From Saprospiraceae bacterium (GTDB taxonomy: Bacteria > Bacteroidota > Bacteroidia > Chitinophagales > Saprospiraceae): DNA of 64,000 nt. The DNA is taken from the NCBI GenBank assembly GCA_019187225.1, contig JABAQQ010000002.1:124001-188000 (forward strand), in the 5' to 3' direction. Position numbers and translations under genes: made by a program. Positions 19,086 through 28,105 of the stretch are shown here, piece after piece (positions within the stretch are counted from its first letter, which is position 1; each line of letters begins with the position of its first letter). The notes beneath the pieces are model-generated. The model was given only the letters and a program-made list of their open reading frames with translations, was not told the DNA's origin and ran no database searches.

Positions 19086-20003
19086 ATGAGCAATCAATTC
19101 GAGAAGAGTTATGCGCTGCACGAGCAGCATTTTTACAAATACAGCAAGGGAGGCGACCGTGCGCAGATCGCGCAGAGTTGGTTCAGGGAAGGGACGATCG
19201 GGTTTGCCCAGGCACAGCAGCGAAATGCCATTTCCGACCCTTTATTGGCAACCTATCCGGGTGCAGCTTGGCTGACGGTGGGCGACGGGCGATATGGCAG
19301 CGACGCGCATTACCTCGCCTCGAAGGGCGCGGAGGCGACGGCTTCGGACATTTCGGATGCGCTGCTGCGCGAAGGTGCGGAAATGGGTTATATCAGCCGT
19401 TTCAGCAAGGAAAATGCGGAGGCGTTATCGTTTGGCGACAACGCTTTCGACTTCGTATTGTGCAAGGAGTCGTACCACCATTTTCCACGGCCGATGAAGG
19501 CTTTGTATGAAATGCTGCGGGTGGCTCGCAAAGGTGTGGTGTTGCTGGAGCCGGTAGATCACTACATTTTTACCAATTTTTTTCAGGCGTTTTTCCGCAG
19601 CATTTTGTCGGCGATCAATGCGTTGGGAATTTTGAAATTGTTGTTCGGAAAAGAGATCAAACGCCACACCTATGAAGATGTGGGCAACTATGTCTATAAA
19701 ATTTCGGAAAGGGAAATGGAAAAAGTGGCGTTGGGGCTGAACTTCCCTTATGTAGCCTTCAAAGGGTTGAACATTTACCATAAAAACGGCGCGGAAAACG
19801 TCCCGGTTGCCGGATTTTCCCTGAAAAAATTACAGGTGGATGTGATGACCGGCGTTTTGGATACCCTCAGTTTTTTAAAGATCACCAGCCCGCAGTTGCT
19901 CGCCGTCGTCATTTTAAAAGAAGAACCGACGGAGGATTGCCTTTCCGAATTACGCAAGGCAGGCTACCGGGTGAAGCAATTGCCGCGAAATCCGTACTGG
20001 TAA
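19086..20003 (+). CDS. class I SAM-dependent methyltransferase
   Basis: 305 residues from ATG 19086. The frame is open 50 codons further upstream, but that part has no protein-like character and contains the -7 box. The methyltransferase fold is seen at AAWLTVGDGRYGSDAHYLAS (motif I, with GDGRYG for the usual GxGxG), ATASDISDALLREG (acidic end of strand 2), and FDFVLCKESYHHF (motif IV-like). ARKGVVLLEPVDHY follows. The C-terminal ~130 residues include a hydrophobic stretch (FFQAFFRSILSAINALGIL) that may contact membrane or cover the active site. The substrate is unknown; a small molecule or lipid/polyketide-type substrate is possible. Confidence 0.8.
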   Translation: MSNQFEKSYALHEQHFYKYSKGGDRAQIAQSWFREGTIGFAQAQQRNAISDPLLATYPGAAWLTVGDGRYGSDAHYLASKGAEATASDISDALLREGAEMGYISRFSKENAEALSFGDNAFDFVLCKESYHHFPRPMKALYEMLRVARKGVVLLEPVDHYIFTNFFQAFFRSILSAINALGILKLLFGKEIKRHTYEDVGNYVYKISEREMEKVALGLNFPYVAFKGLNIYHKNGAENVPVAGFSLKKLQVDVMTGVLDTLSFLKITSPQLLAVVILKEEPTEDCLSELRKAGYRVKQLPRNPYW

Positions 20004-20011
20004 CCCGCCTG

Positions 20012-20053
20012 AAAGGCATAAATGCCTTTGACCGCGGCGGTCTGAACGCCGCG
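20012..20053. terminator. paired hairpins between convergent genes
   Basis: AAAGGCAT-AA-ATGCCTTT (20012-20029) and CGCGGCG/CGCCGCG (20033-20039, 20047-20053) occupy the gap between the methyltransferase and rimM stop codons. They probably act in both directions. Confidence 0.5.
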
Positions 20054-20062
20054 CTGCCGGCC

Positions 20063-20599
20063 CTACACCTCCAGCAATCCCTCGGGCAAATCCATAAATA
20101 CCTTCTTTCCTTTTTCGTCAATCGAAGTGATCATTTGCCCGTTGAGGGGGATGAGCACATCGCGGCCTTTGTATTGTAAAAAAGCCATTTCCTGCTGCGG
20201 CATGTCGAGCACCTCACCGATCAGACCCACCTCTCCTGCGGTTTTGTCCACGATCATAAAACCTGTAAGGTGCTCATATTCAAGGGCTTCTTCTTCTTCA
20301 ATCTCCAGTTCCCGCAGGTGCTCGGGGATAAGGTCCTGTTCGCGCAGAAACACTTCGCGGGATTGCAGCGCAAAAGCTGCTTCCCGGTTGTCCACTTCTT
20401 CAAGTTTCAGGATCATCTCGCCTTTCCCACGCACATTGGCGACGAAGTAGGGCACTTTCGCTCCTTTTACGTCGAGAAAAATGCGCTCGTTTTTTAAAAA
20501 ATCCTCCAGGAAACGCTCTTCGACGACGAGCTTCAGTTCGCCGCCTATGCCGTGTGTTTTTTTGGTGTAACCGATGTTGATGTATTGAATATCAGCCAT
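20063..20599 (-). CDS. rimM: ribosome maturation factor RimM
   Basis: 178 residues from ATG 20599. The open frame upstream is only the other-frame overlap with the lipoprotein gene. The N-terminal RimM barrel begins IQYINIGYTKKTHGIGGELK, the family's conserved G-x-x-x-x-x-H-G-x-x-G opening. The C-terminal PRC barrel contains GEVGLIGEVLDMPQQEM and VLIPLNGQMI. RimM binds the 30S head and S19 during 16S rRNA processing. Its ATG overlaps the stop of the upstream lipoprotein gene by one base (TAATG), so it is probably translationally coupled. The usual rpsP/trmD/rplS neighbours are absent. Confidence 0.93.
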   Translation of the reverse strand: MADIQYINIGYTKKTHGIGGELKLVVEERFLEDFLKNERIFLDVKGAKVPYFVANVRGKGEMILKLEEVDNREAAFALQSREVFLREQDLIPEHLRELEIEEEEALEYEHLTGFMIVDKTAGEVGLIGEVLDMPQQEMAFLQYKGRDVLIPLNGQMITSIDEKGKKVFMDLPEGLLEV

Positions 20600-21384
20600 T
20601 AGTTGAATTCGAGAATGGTTTGCCGCAAAATATATCCTTTTTCCGCTTTCAATTCCCAGGGGCGCGTTGCGCAGTCGGCGGGCGGCGGTGATTGGTTGCA
20701 GTATTGCGAATCGAGTATCCATTGCTCCCGCCATACCAGCCCGACGTGTTTGGCGTAACGCACCCGCGACAGTCGCCGCTCGATAATGTTGTTATCGTCG
20801 GCTTCGGTCACGAGCAGGGTAGAGTCGAAAACGAAGGCTCCCGCAAAAGCCTGAACATCAATGGAGTCTACTTCGTATTGCCAGTTGATGAATGGGCGCA
20901 TTCTTTCTCCGGCGATCTCGATCTCGCGGTTTTTATCAATCCAGATATTGCCGTCCCATTCGCTGCGGGTATCGAGGGGAAAAATAAGTTTCAAAAAGCG
21001 ATAATTATCCTCCGTCCGGATGGCCTGCGTGGCCGTGCGGGCAGCGGTGGAAATGCTGCGCAAGGTCCAGGCGACGGTATCGCTTTTCCGTTCGTAGCGC
21101 TCGATGGTGTAGAGCAGTTGGCCGGTCTGGTCGCGCAGCGTATCGGTCGTAATTTCCTTGACAAAAGTTCTGAACGAGTCGCGCACGGTGCCGCCACCGG
21201 CGGCGAAATCGTAGATAATGCTGTCCACCTGGTACACGATATATTTGCCGGTTTGCAGGGGAAAATAGGCGGATTGCGATGCGTCGGGAGGTTCGGGGTC
21301 GAGCGTGGTCCGCTCACCGCAGCCATTGATTATCAAGAACAAAGATGAAAATAACAGGATTCGGAAAAACATCGGCCGGATCAT
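20599..21384 (-). CDS. hypothetical lipoprotein upstream of rimM
   Basis: About 261 residues from ATG 21384, or 257 from ATG 21372, which gives a more ordinary leader length. The frame also reaches a TTG at 21393, but that lies inside the -7 box. The signal sequence ends in a lipobox (LFLIINGC), so the mature protein is a lipid-anchored lipoprotein. The rest is beta-rich, with YFPLQTGKYIVYQVDS near the start and VGLVWREQWILD near the end; no known domain was recognised. The promoter box at 21391-21398 gives a very short leader. The gene overlaps rimM by one base. Confidence 0.75.
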   Translation of the reverse strand: MIRPMFFRILLFSSLFLIINGCGERTTLDPEPPDASQSAYFPLQTGKYIVYQVDSIIYDFAAGGGTVRDSFRTFVKEITTDTLRDQTGQLLYTIERYERKSDTVAWTLRSISTAARTATQAIRTEDNYRFLKLIFPLDTRSEWDGNIWIDKNREIEIAGERMRPFINWQYEVDSIDVQAFAGAFVFDSTLLVTEADDNNIIERRLSRVRYAKHVGLVWREQWILDSQYCNQSPPPADCATRPWELKAEKGYILRQTILEFN

Positions 21385-21390
21385 TTGGCG

Positions 21391-21398
21391 CAAAGGTA
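21391..21398 (-). promoter_or_regulatory. -7 promoter box TACCTTTG for lipoprotein-rimM
   Basis: Exact consensus on the minus strand, ending 6 bases before ATG 21384 and 18 before ATG 21372. The first start would give a nearly leaderless message. Confidence 0.6.
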
Positions 21399-21499
21399 AG
21401 GCGCCGGGGCGAGAAGGACGCTGCGTAATAATTTTTCAAGCATGGAGCAGCGCGTCGGCGGGAAACGGGTATCTCTTTTCTCAAATCAACTTTCCTTCC

Positions 21500-24400
21500 A
21501 TGAAACAACAACTCCTCACCATCGCACTTTTATTCGCCTTTTTTGCCCGGCTTTCCGCTCAGGATTGCAGCCTCCCGGCGGCCAATATTTGCGATTCCGC
21601 AAAATTCATTTGCGGTTATGCCCTCGACGGTTATATGGGCAGCAATTACGGATACCAGGATGCTCCCGATATTCCGGGTTTCAGCATTTGCGGCAATTTC
21701 CACAACCCTCAATTTTTTAAAATCGTCCCTTGTGCGGATCAGATTTCCCTCGTCGTATATCCATCCAATTGTGCAGTAGGTAATGGTTTACAGGTGGCGT
21801 TGGCGGATTCCTGTTCCGGTCAGATTGTAGGGTGCAGCGGTGGCGTTGCGGGTGGGGGCAATGTGCCGTTGTTCCTTACATCGGCAGTTACACCGGGAGA
21901 GCCATACCTGTTGATCATTGATGGTTATGAGGGTGATCAATGTGACTTTACTATAGACATTCTGGAAGGTATGGATCTGACGCCGCCGAGTGCGAGCGTT
22001 GCCCTTCAGCCAGGATTTATTGGTTTTCAGGCTTTTTCGTGTGGCGGCGGCACATTGACGCTGCATTTGCCGGTATGCCAGCAGAATATGTCAGCCGGCT
22101 GCACGCAGGGTTGGACGGATTTTTATGTGAACAATTGCCTTGGAGTGAACTGGAACTTACCACCTGGTACCCAAATCGTCAGTGCCGACCCGCATGCTTT
22201 CCAAATTACCATTCAGTTCACTCAGCCGGTTGTCAACGGAATCGTTACTGCGAGTTTCATTCATACATGCCCCGGTATAGACCAGGATGAATGCCCGATG
22301 TGTATACCTCGTTGCTGCACATCGCCGATTGCTCCCATTACCATTTCCAGTCCTCCTCCCTGTACCAATCCGTACGGCCCGCCCGATTGCGTGCAGTTTA
22401 ACACGCCGGCTCCATTGGCCGACAGTTGCCACCAGGCGCCGCTGTTGTGCGGCAACTATTTAGAGAATTTTTGCGGCTCGACAACGGGTCTCACGCCCGA
22501 CCAGCCGGCCGGCGCCACCGATACCATCCCCCAATTTGAAAACAACGGCTGGCTGCGCATCACCCCCTGCGAAGATTCCATCGTGATTGATTTTCAGGTG
22601 TTCGACTGTCAGACCGGCAACGAACTCGGCTTTTTCCTGCTTTCGGGCGATTGCGATACCATGGCGTTGTTGTCCTTTATTTCTGCGACGGACGGTAATG
22701 TGGCACATCTTACGGCAGGCGGCCTTACGCCGGGCGCGATCTATTACCTGGCGGTGGACGGCTTTTACAACGCCGAATGCAAATTCCAGGTACATATAGT
22801 GCATGGCATCGGTACGGCCTCGCCCGGTGAGCCGACTTGCGATTGCACGGACAGCTATATAGACGGCCCGGGCGATCTTTGCCCCGCCGACATCGTCCAA
22901 TATACGCTGGTGCCGGGGTATTGCGACGTTTCTTACGGCCAGCCCGTCGGAGGCAATGGCATCTATTGCCTGCCTCCGCCTGAAGCCTGTCCGCCGGGAC
23001 AGGATTCAGCGGTGTTGCATTGGGTGATACCGCCCTTTATGAATTTTTTGAGCGACAGCATCAATGTCCTGACCATTACGGCACAGGTGGATTCGAGCTT
23101 GTTGGGATTGGATACGACATTGACCGGTACTGTCACCGTCTATTGGGAGTTCATTAATCCGACGCCTTTGGATACAACATTTCATTGCGATTGCCTGCCA
23201 GGTTGTGTTCCCGGATTTTTGCCGAAAGATGTGACGGTGCACCACGATGTGGAAACCATTTACGGCGAAATATCCTGTGTGGAACCCTGTTATTTTTACA
23301 ACGGACAACCCTTCTGCGCGCCTGGCGTGTATATCGTGGAGCAGACAAATTGCTTGACGAAGAAATTGATCATATTCTCCGATATTATTCCGCCTGTTGC
23401 CAATGCCGGACCCGACCAACAGATCTGCGTGGGAGAAAGCGCGACCATCGGAAGTTCCTCATCCTCCACCGGCGCTGCTTATACTTATCTCTGGAGTAAT
23501 GGCAGCACTGCACTCTTAACGACGGTTACCCCAACTGCCACCACGACTTATTCGCTCACGGTGACCAATACCACAAACGGTTGCACCAGTGAAGACAATG
23601 TGACGGTAACAGTGGTGCCGCCTACGGATGAATCGGTGGTTCTCGAATTGACTTGTGCTGTACATGAAGTTAATTTTTTGGGGAACACCTTTACGCAACC
23701 CGGTCTGTATACGGTGCCAAAACCGAATGGTTGCGGAGACTATCACGTCCTTATTACGAACAACACAACTCCGCCTCAGATAAATATTGCGCCCGTCCCC
23801 AAAATATGCTACGGTGATTTCGTAATACTCACGGCAAATTCCAATGTGCCTATGGCACAATATACCTGGAGTAACGGCATGACAGGTGCGCAAATATCCG
23901 TCCAGCCGCCGGTTAACAATTCCTATTCCGTCACGGTCACCAATCCGGTCAACGGTTGTACCAATACAACGACCACTGCGGTGCAAGTCATTCTGCCAAT
24001 TAATACGCACCTGCCTCCCAAAACCATTTGCGAAGGAGAATGTGTGTATGTTGCCGGCGAAGAGTTTTGTTCAGGCGGCAACCACCAGGTAGTGCTCGAG
24101 TCATATCAGGGATGTGATTCCGTGATCAATTTCTCAGTCATCGTAAAGCCCTATATTGTCACCAATCACGGCACCATCGGGACTTTAACCTGTAACCTGG
24201 CTGCGATTTCTTTTATGGGAAAAACCTATAACCAGCCGGGCAACTACACGGTGCCGGATCCCGGCGGATGCGGCGAGCATCAATTTGTTATTGACCAGGA
24301 TAATACGCCGCCTATACTGAATGTCAGCCCGCCTCAGCAAATCTGTTTGGGCGAGACAGCCATGTTGACGGCCGATCCCAATTCTCCTCAGGTGATAGTG

Positions 24401-26653
24401 ACCTGGGATGATGGCAGTTCGGGCACGCAAATACAAGTGTCTCCAGCCGAGACCACTACCTATACGGTCATCGCCACTGACAATGTCAATGGATGTACCG
24501 CCACAGAGGATATTACCGTGACGGTCAATCCTCCTGTGGATACCGACCTGGGCGTGGCAGGACTGTTGACTTGCAACCAGTTGGAAATCAACTTTTTGGG
24601 AAATACCTACACGCAGCCGGGCCAATACGTTGTCCCCAAACCGGATGGCTGCGGAAACAATACCTTCACAATTCTGGAGGATGTCACGCCGCCATGGTGT
24701 CCGATGCTTCCTGTATCGCCCATTTGTGCCGGCGAAAGCGTCACTTTACAAACGGCGCCGACCGATCCTTCCGGTCTGCAATATCTCTGGAGTACCGGCG
24801 AAACGACACAAAATATTTCCGTGACTCCATTGGTAACCACCGATTATACCGTGACTGCCACCAATCCGGCCAACGGCTGTGCAAGCGTCGTTACTACAAC
24901 GGTGGTTGTGAATGCGCCGCAAGTGGTGCAACTCGGCGTGGTGGGCACCCTGACCTGCGCACAGCCCTGCGTGTCCTACAACGGCCAGGAATACTGCCAG
25001 CCCGGAACGTATTCGTACACGGAGAATTGCGAGATCAAGGAGTTCCAGATTGGGGAAGACCTGAGTTTGCCGACGGTGCAGTTGGGCGTAGTGGGCACGT
25101 TGACCTGCGCGCAGCCCTGCGTGACATTCAACGGCCAGGAATACTGCCAGCCCGGAACGTATTCGTACACGGAGAATTGCGAGATCAAGGAGTTCCAGAT
25201 CGGTGAAGACCTGAGTTTGCCGACGGTGCAGTTGGGCGTGGTGGGCACGCTGACCTGCGCGCAGCCCTGCGTGACATTCAACGGCCAGGAATACTGCCAG
25301 CCCGGAACGTATTCGATCACGGAGAATTGCGAGATCAAAGAGTTCCAGATTGGGGAAGACCTGAGTTTGCCGACGGTGCAGTTGGGCGTGGTGGGCACCC
25401 TGACCTGCGCGCAGCCCTGCGTGACATTCAACGGCCAGGAATACTGCCAGCCCGGAACGTATTCGTACACGGAGAACTGCGAGATCAAGGAGTTCCAGAT
25501 CGGGGAAGACCTGAGTTTGCCGACGGCGCAGTTGGGCGTGGTGGGCATCCTGACCTGCGCACAGCCCTGCGTGACATTCAACGGCCAGGAGTACTGCCAG
25601 CCCGGAACGTATTCGTACACGGAGAATTGCGAGATCAAAGAGTTCCAGATCGGGGAAGACCTGAGTTTGCCGACGGTGCAGTTGGGCGTGGTGGGCACCC
25701 TGACCTGCGCGCAGCCCTGCGTGACATTCAACGGCCAGGAATACTGCCAGCCCGGAACGTATTCGTACACGGAGAATTGCGAGATCAAAGAGTTCCAGAT
25801 CGGGGAAGACCTGAGTTTGCCGACGGTGCAGTTGGGCGTGGTGGGCACGTTGACCTGCGCACAGCCCTGCGTGACATTCAACGGCCAGGAATACTGCCAG
25901 CCCGGAACGTATTCGATCACGGAGAACTGCGAGATCAAGGAGTTCCAGATCGGGGAAGACCTGAGTTTGCCGACGGTGCAGTTGGGTGTGGTGGGCACGT
26001 TGACCTGCGCGCAGCCCTGCGTGACATTCAACGGCCAGGAGTACTGCCAGCCCGGAACGTATTCGATCACGGAGAATTGCGAGATCAAAGCGTTTGAAAT
26101 CGGCATTACGTCGCCTGTCTGGTTGGACCTGGGCGAAGATCAGACGATTGTCGCAGGCGGATCAGCCGAATTGCAGGCGCAAACCAACGCCCAACCAGTC
26201 ATTTTAACCTGGCACAACAGCGCCGGCGCGATGCAGGAGACCGATTTGGTCATTACCGTGCAGCCGTCGGCGAACACCCTGTATTCCCTCGAAATCCAGG
26301 ACGTAAATGGCTGTTTGCTCGAAGATTCCGTCTGGGTCTTGGTGAAAAAAGCGGAAGGCGATTGGTTTGCGCCCAATGTAATAAAACCAGCAGCGACAGG
26401 TTTGAACAGTTCGTTCACTTTGTTTGCCAGCCCTGAGTATGTGACGGAAATCCAACTGCTCGAGATATTCGATCGCTGGGGAGACAGGGTTTTTGTCCGG
26501 GAGCACTTCCCGCCCAATTCACCCGAAATGGGCTGGGATGGAACCTTGGCCGGGAAAGCGTTCAATCCGGCGGTGTTTGTCTGGCGCGCAGTTTTGTTGT
26601 TGCAGGATGGCACAACTGAAATAGTGAAAGGAGATGTGACGGTGCTGCGCTAA
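21500..26653 (+). CDS. giant T9SS type B protein with eight near-identical 50-residue repeats (1717 aa)
   Basis: ATG 21500 directly starts a signal peptide (MKQQLLTIALLFAFFARLSA); 65 codons of open frame upstream are not used. Two related N-terminal domains (residues ~20-170 and ~290-440) share the pattern ICGxxxxx ... IVPCADQISLVVY / ITPCEDSIVIDFQ. Middle Ig-like domains (PxICxGExVxLT ... YLWSNGST) alternate with short Cys-containing domains (TCNLAAISFMGKTYNQPGNY). From ~1143 to ~1535 there are eight copies of a 50-residue unit (VQLGVVGTLTCAQPCVTFNG ...). The end is a gliding-type B sorting domain (APNVIKPAATG, IFDRWGDRVF, FNPAVFVWRAVL). It is a surface-exposed T9SS cargo, probably adhesive. 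Confidence 0.9.
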   Translation: MKQQLLTIALLFAFFARLSAQDCSLPAANICDSAKFICGYALDGYMGSNYGYQDAPDIPGFSICGNFHNPQFFKIVPCADQISLVVYPSNCAVGNGLQVALADSCSGQIVGCSGGVAGGGNVPLFLTSAVTPGEPYLLIIDGYEGDQCDFTIDILEGMDLTPPSASVALQPGFIGFQAFSCGGGTLTLHLPVCQQNMSAGCTQGWTDFYVNNCLGVNWNLPPGTQIVSADPHAFQITIQFTQPVVNGIVTASFIHTCPGIDQDECPMCIPRCCTSPIAPITISSPPPCTNPYGPPDCVQFNTPAPLADSCHQAPLLCGNYLENFCGSTTGLTPDQPAGATDTIPQFENNGWLRITPCEDSIVIDFQVFDCQTGNELGFFLLSGDCDTMALLSFISATDGNVAHLTAGGLTPGAIYYLAVDGFYNAECKFQVHIVHGIGTASPGEPTCDCTDSYIDGPGDLCPADIVQYTLVPGYCDVSYGQPVGGNGIYCLPPPEACPPGQDSAVLHWVIPPFMNFLSDSINVLTITAQVDSSLLGLDTTLTGTVTVYWEFINPTPLDTTFHCDCLPGCVPGFLPKDVTVHHDVETIYGEISCVEPCYFYNGQPFCAPGVYIVEQTNCLTKKLIIFSDIIPPVANAGPDQQICVGESATIGSSSSSTGAAYTYLWSNGSTALLTTVTPTATTTYSLTVTNTTNGCTSEDNVTVTVVPPTDESVVLELTCAVHEVNFLGNTFTQPGLYTVPKPNGCGDYHVLITNNTTPPQINIAPVPKICYGDFVILTANSNVPMAQYTWSNGMTGAQISVQPPVNNSYSVTVTNPVNGCTNTTTTAVQVILPINTHLPPKTICEGECVYVAGEEFCSGGNHQVVLESYQGCDSVINFSVIVKPYIVTNHGTIGTLTCNLAAISFMGKTYNQPGNYTVPDPGGCGEHQFVIDQDNTPPILNVSPPQQICLGETAMLTADPNSPQVIVTWDDGSSGTQIQVSPAETTTYTVIATDNVNGCTATEDITVTVNPPVDTDLGVAGLLTCNQLEINFLGNTYTQPGQYVVPKPDGCGNNTFTILEDVTPPWCPMLPVSPICAGESVTLQTAPTDPSGLQYLWSTGETTQNISVTPLVTTDYTVTATNPANGCASVVTTTVVVNAPQVVQLGVVGTLTCAQPCVSYNGQEYCQPGTYSYTENCEIKEFQIGEDLSLPTVQLGVVGTLTCAQPCVTFNGQEYCQPGTYSYTENCEIKEFQIGEDLSLPTVQLGVVGTLTCAQPCVTFNGQEYCQPGTYSITENCEIKEFQIGEDLSLPTVQLGVVGTLTCAQPCVTFNGQEYCQPGTYSYTENCEIKEFQIGEDLSLPTAQLGVVGILTCAQPCVTFNGQEYCQPGTYSYTENCEIKEFQIGEDLSLPTVQLGVVGTLTCAQPCVTFNGQEYCQPGTYSYTENCEIKEFQIGEDLSLPTVQLGVVGTLTCAQPCVTFNGQEYCQPGTYSITENCEIKEFQIGEDLSLPTVQLGVVGTLTCAQPCVTFNGQEYCQPGTYSITENCEIKAFEIGITSPVWLDLGEDQTIVAGGSAELQAQTNAQPVILTWHNSAGAMQETDLVITVQPSANTLYSLEIQDVNGCLLEDSVWVLVKKAEGDWFAPNVIKPAATGLNSSFTLFASPEYVTEIQLLEIFDRWGDRVFVREHFPPNSPEMGWDGTLAGKAFNPAVFVWRAVLLLQDGTTEIVKGDVTVLR
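24926..26105 (+). repeat. eight tandem 150-bp coding repeats
   Basis: Units start at 24926, 25076, 25226, 25376, 25526, 25676, 25826 and 25976, exactly 150 bp apart. They differ at only a few bases each, many silent, plus a Tyr/Ile switch in TYSYTEN/TYSITEN. The last unit diverges after CEIKAFEIG. Each unit has four cysteines (LTCAQPC, EYC, ENC). The near-identity at silent sites indicates recent amplification or ongoing conversion. Confidence 0.95.
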
Positions 26654-26695
26654 ACGCGCCTAAAAATTGCCGCCTGATCGGGTTGACGACCGGGA

Positions 26696-26740
26696 GTGTT
26701 TTGCTGTCGTTGGGCTTTCCATCCGGTGACAGCAAAACAC
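26696..26740 (+). terminator. 13-bp hairpin after the repeat-rich T9SS gene
   Basis: GTGTTTTGCTGTC (26696-26708) and GACAGCAAAACAC (26728-26740) pair perfectly about 40 bases after the stop. There is no long T-run, so termination is likely but not certain. Confidence 0.55.
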
Positions 26741-26900
26741 ATTGTTCTTCAACAACTTCAAACTACTCAAATAATTCACACTATTTTCAAACGACAATTT
26801 ACTCGGTGTAGCGGCGGCGACATTTTGCCTTTCCTTTTTGCCTTTTGCAAACCAAACTTCCGTCCTCTCCGTTTGTTTTACCGAATTAAATCGAAGTAAA

Positions 26901-27563
26901 ATGAAACAAGTATTTTTCCTGTTGGCGCTGATGGGTACAGGCTGTCATTCAGCCCAAAACGTCTCGCCCAAAAAAGATGCGAACATGACTACCACTCTTG
27001 CAGCAAAAGATTCCAGCGTTCTCGCTTCATCGGGTAAAACAGAAACCGCCACGCTTGGTGGCGGGTGTTTTTGGTGTGTGGAAGCCATTTACCAGGATTT
27101 AAAAGGGGTATTAAAAGTTGAAAGCGGTTATTCCGGAGGCCATGTGGACAATCCCACTTACCGCGAAGTGTGCTCCGGTCTGACCGGCCACGCCGAGGTC
27201 ATCAACGTGACCTTCGATCCGGCCATTATCTCCTTGAAAGAAATTCTGGAGGTTTTCTTCACCGTGCACGACCCCACCACGCTCAACCGCCAGGGAGCCG
27301 ATACCGGAACGCAGTACCGTTCCGCTATTTTTTATCATTCGCCGGAGCAAAAAACAGTGGCAGAATCCGTAAAGCAATCCATGCAGGCCATTTGGGACGA
27401 CCCCATCGTCACTGAGATCACGGCGTTCGAAAAGTTTTATAAAGCCGAAGATTACCACCAAAACTATTTTAAAGACAACCCGAATCAGCCCTACTGCTCC
27501 ATCGTCATAGCGCCGAAAGTGAAAAAGTTCAGGCAGCAATACCAGGAGAAACTGAAACAATGA
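26901..27563 (+). CDS. msrA: peptide methionine sulfoxide reductase MsrA, lipoprotein form
   Basis: 220 residues from ATG 26901. The N-terminus is a lipoprotein signal (MKQVFFLLALMGTGC, lipid Cys15), followed by a flexible linker. The MsrA domain begins ATLGGGCFWCVEAIYQDLKG, with catalytic Cys56 in GCFWC and Cys59 nearby. It continues GYSGGHVDNPTYREVCSGLT, GHAEVINVTFDP and FFTVHDPTTLNRQGADTGTQ, all hallmark segments. It reduces methionine-S-sulfoxide in proteins with thioredoxin-type electrons. The lipid anchor places it in the envelope, probably repairing exported proteins. The 21 codons of open frame before ATG 26901 are not protein-like. Confidence 0.95.
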   Translation: MKQVFFLLALMGTGCHSAQNVSPKKDANMTTTLAAKDSSVLASSGKTETATLGGGCFWCVEAIYQDLKGVLKVESGYSGGHVDNPTYREVCSGLTGHAEVINVTFDPAIISLKEILEVFFTVHDPTTLNRQGADTGTQYRSAIFYHSPEQKTVAESVKQSMQAIWDDPIVTEITAFEKFYKAEDYHQNYFKDNPNQPYCSIVIAPKVKKFRQQYQEKLKQ

Positions 27564-27578
27564 ATTTGTTGATTTGGG

Positions 27579-27649
27579 GATTTGTTGATTCGGTGATTTG
27601 TATTTCAGGGCATCACGGCTGGTTTACCAAATCACCGAATCAACAAATC
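27579..27649. repeat. 22-bp inverted repeat between msrA and nfu
   Basis: Arms at 27579-27600 and 27628-27649 are perfectly complementary (built from TTGTTGATT and GGTGATTTG words), and partial further copies of the word lie on both outer sides. It lies downstream of msrA and 40 bases before the nfu promoter box. Confidence 0.75.
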
Positions 27650-27688
27650 AACAAATCCCCCATTCAACAAAAAACCGGTTTAATGGTT

Positions 27689-27696
27689 ATCTTTGC
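27689..27696 (+). promoter_or_regulatory. -7 promoter box TATCTTTG for nfu
   Basis: Exact consensus, 15 bases before ATG 27712. It lies inside the upstream extension of the open frame and so supports the later start. Confidence 0.6.
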
Positions 27697-27711
27697 GTGA
27701 AATTTACAAAG

Positions 27712-27954
27712 ATGACTGAAAAGCAGGAAATGCTCGAACGAATTGAAGACGCGCTCAGCACAGTGCGCCCGCATTTGCGCGTAGACGGCGGCGATGTGGA
27801 AGTGGTGGAACTTACCGACGACATGCACGTAAAGATCCGCTGGAAAGGAATGTGTGAATCCTGTTCCATGTCGGCCATGACGCTGCGCGCCGGCATCCAG
27901 GAAGCCATACGGGGTAAAATCCCGGAAATTGTCGGTGTGGAAGCGGTGAATTAA
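27712..27954 (+). CDS. NifU C-terminal-domain iron-sulfur scaffold (Nfu)
   Basis: 80 residues from ATG 27712. RIEDALSTVRPHLRVDGGDV is the family opening, and GMCESCSMSAMTL carries the CxxC that binds a bridging 4Fe-4S cluster. EAIRGKIPEIVGVEAVN closes the domain. It is a stand-alone scaffold or carrier that hands clusters to target enzymes in the cytosol. The longer open frame begins 38 codons earlier, but its promoter box sits inside that extension. Confidence 0.93.
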   Translation: MTEKQEMLERIEDALSTVRPHLRVDGGDVEVVELTDDMHVKIRWKGMCESCSMSAMTLRAGIQEAIRGKIPEIVGVEAVN

Positions 27955-28055
27955 TCCAGCCGGCGGACAGCATATCCCGAATTGCAGGTACTCTTCTTCA
28001 TGTGCCTGAGATTTTACGACTGTGTAAAAGTTGTAAAATCTGCGAGGGGCCTTTT

Positions 28056-28063
28056 TACCTTTG
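28056..28063 (+). promoter_or_regulatory. -7 promoter box TACCTTTG for lpdA
   Basis: Exact consensus, with a TTGT at 28031-28034 as a possible -33 element 21 bases upstream; 42 bases before ATG 28106. Confidence 0.65.
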
Positions 28064-28105
28064 CCCCGCTTAAACCAGATTTCTCTTCCAATCTAATTAT
28101 TCAGC

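Noticed and set aside
24926-26105. Regularly spaced repeats as a CRISPR array
   Set aside because: The repeats are directly adjacent, coding and 150 bp long, without unique spacers.
24976-26106. A 376-codon antisense open frame across the 150-bp repeats
   Set aside because: It exists only because a stop-free 150-bp unit is repeated eight times (150 is divisible by three). It has no start context or protein-like features.
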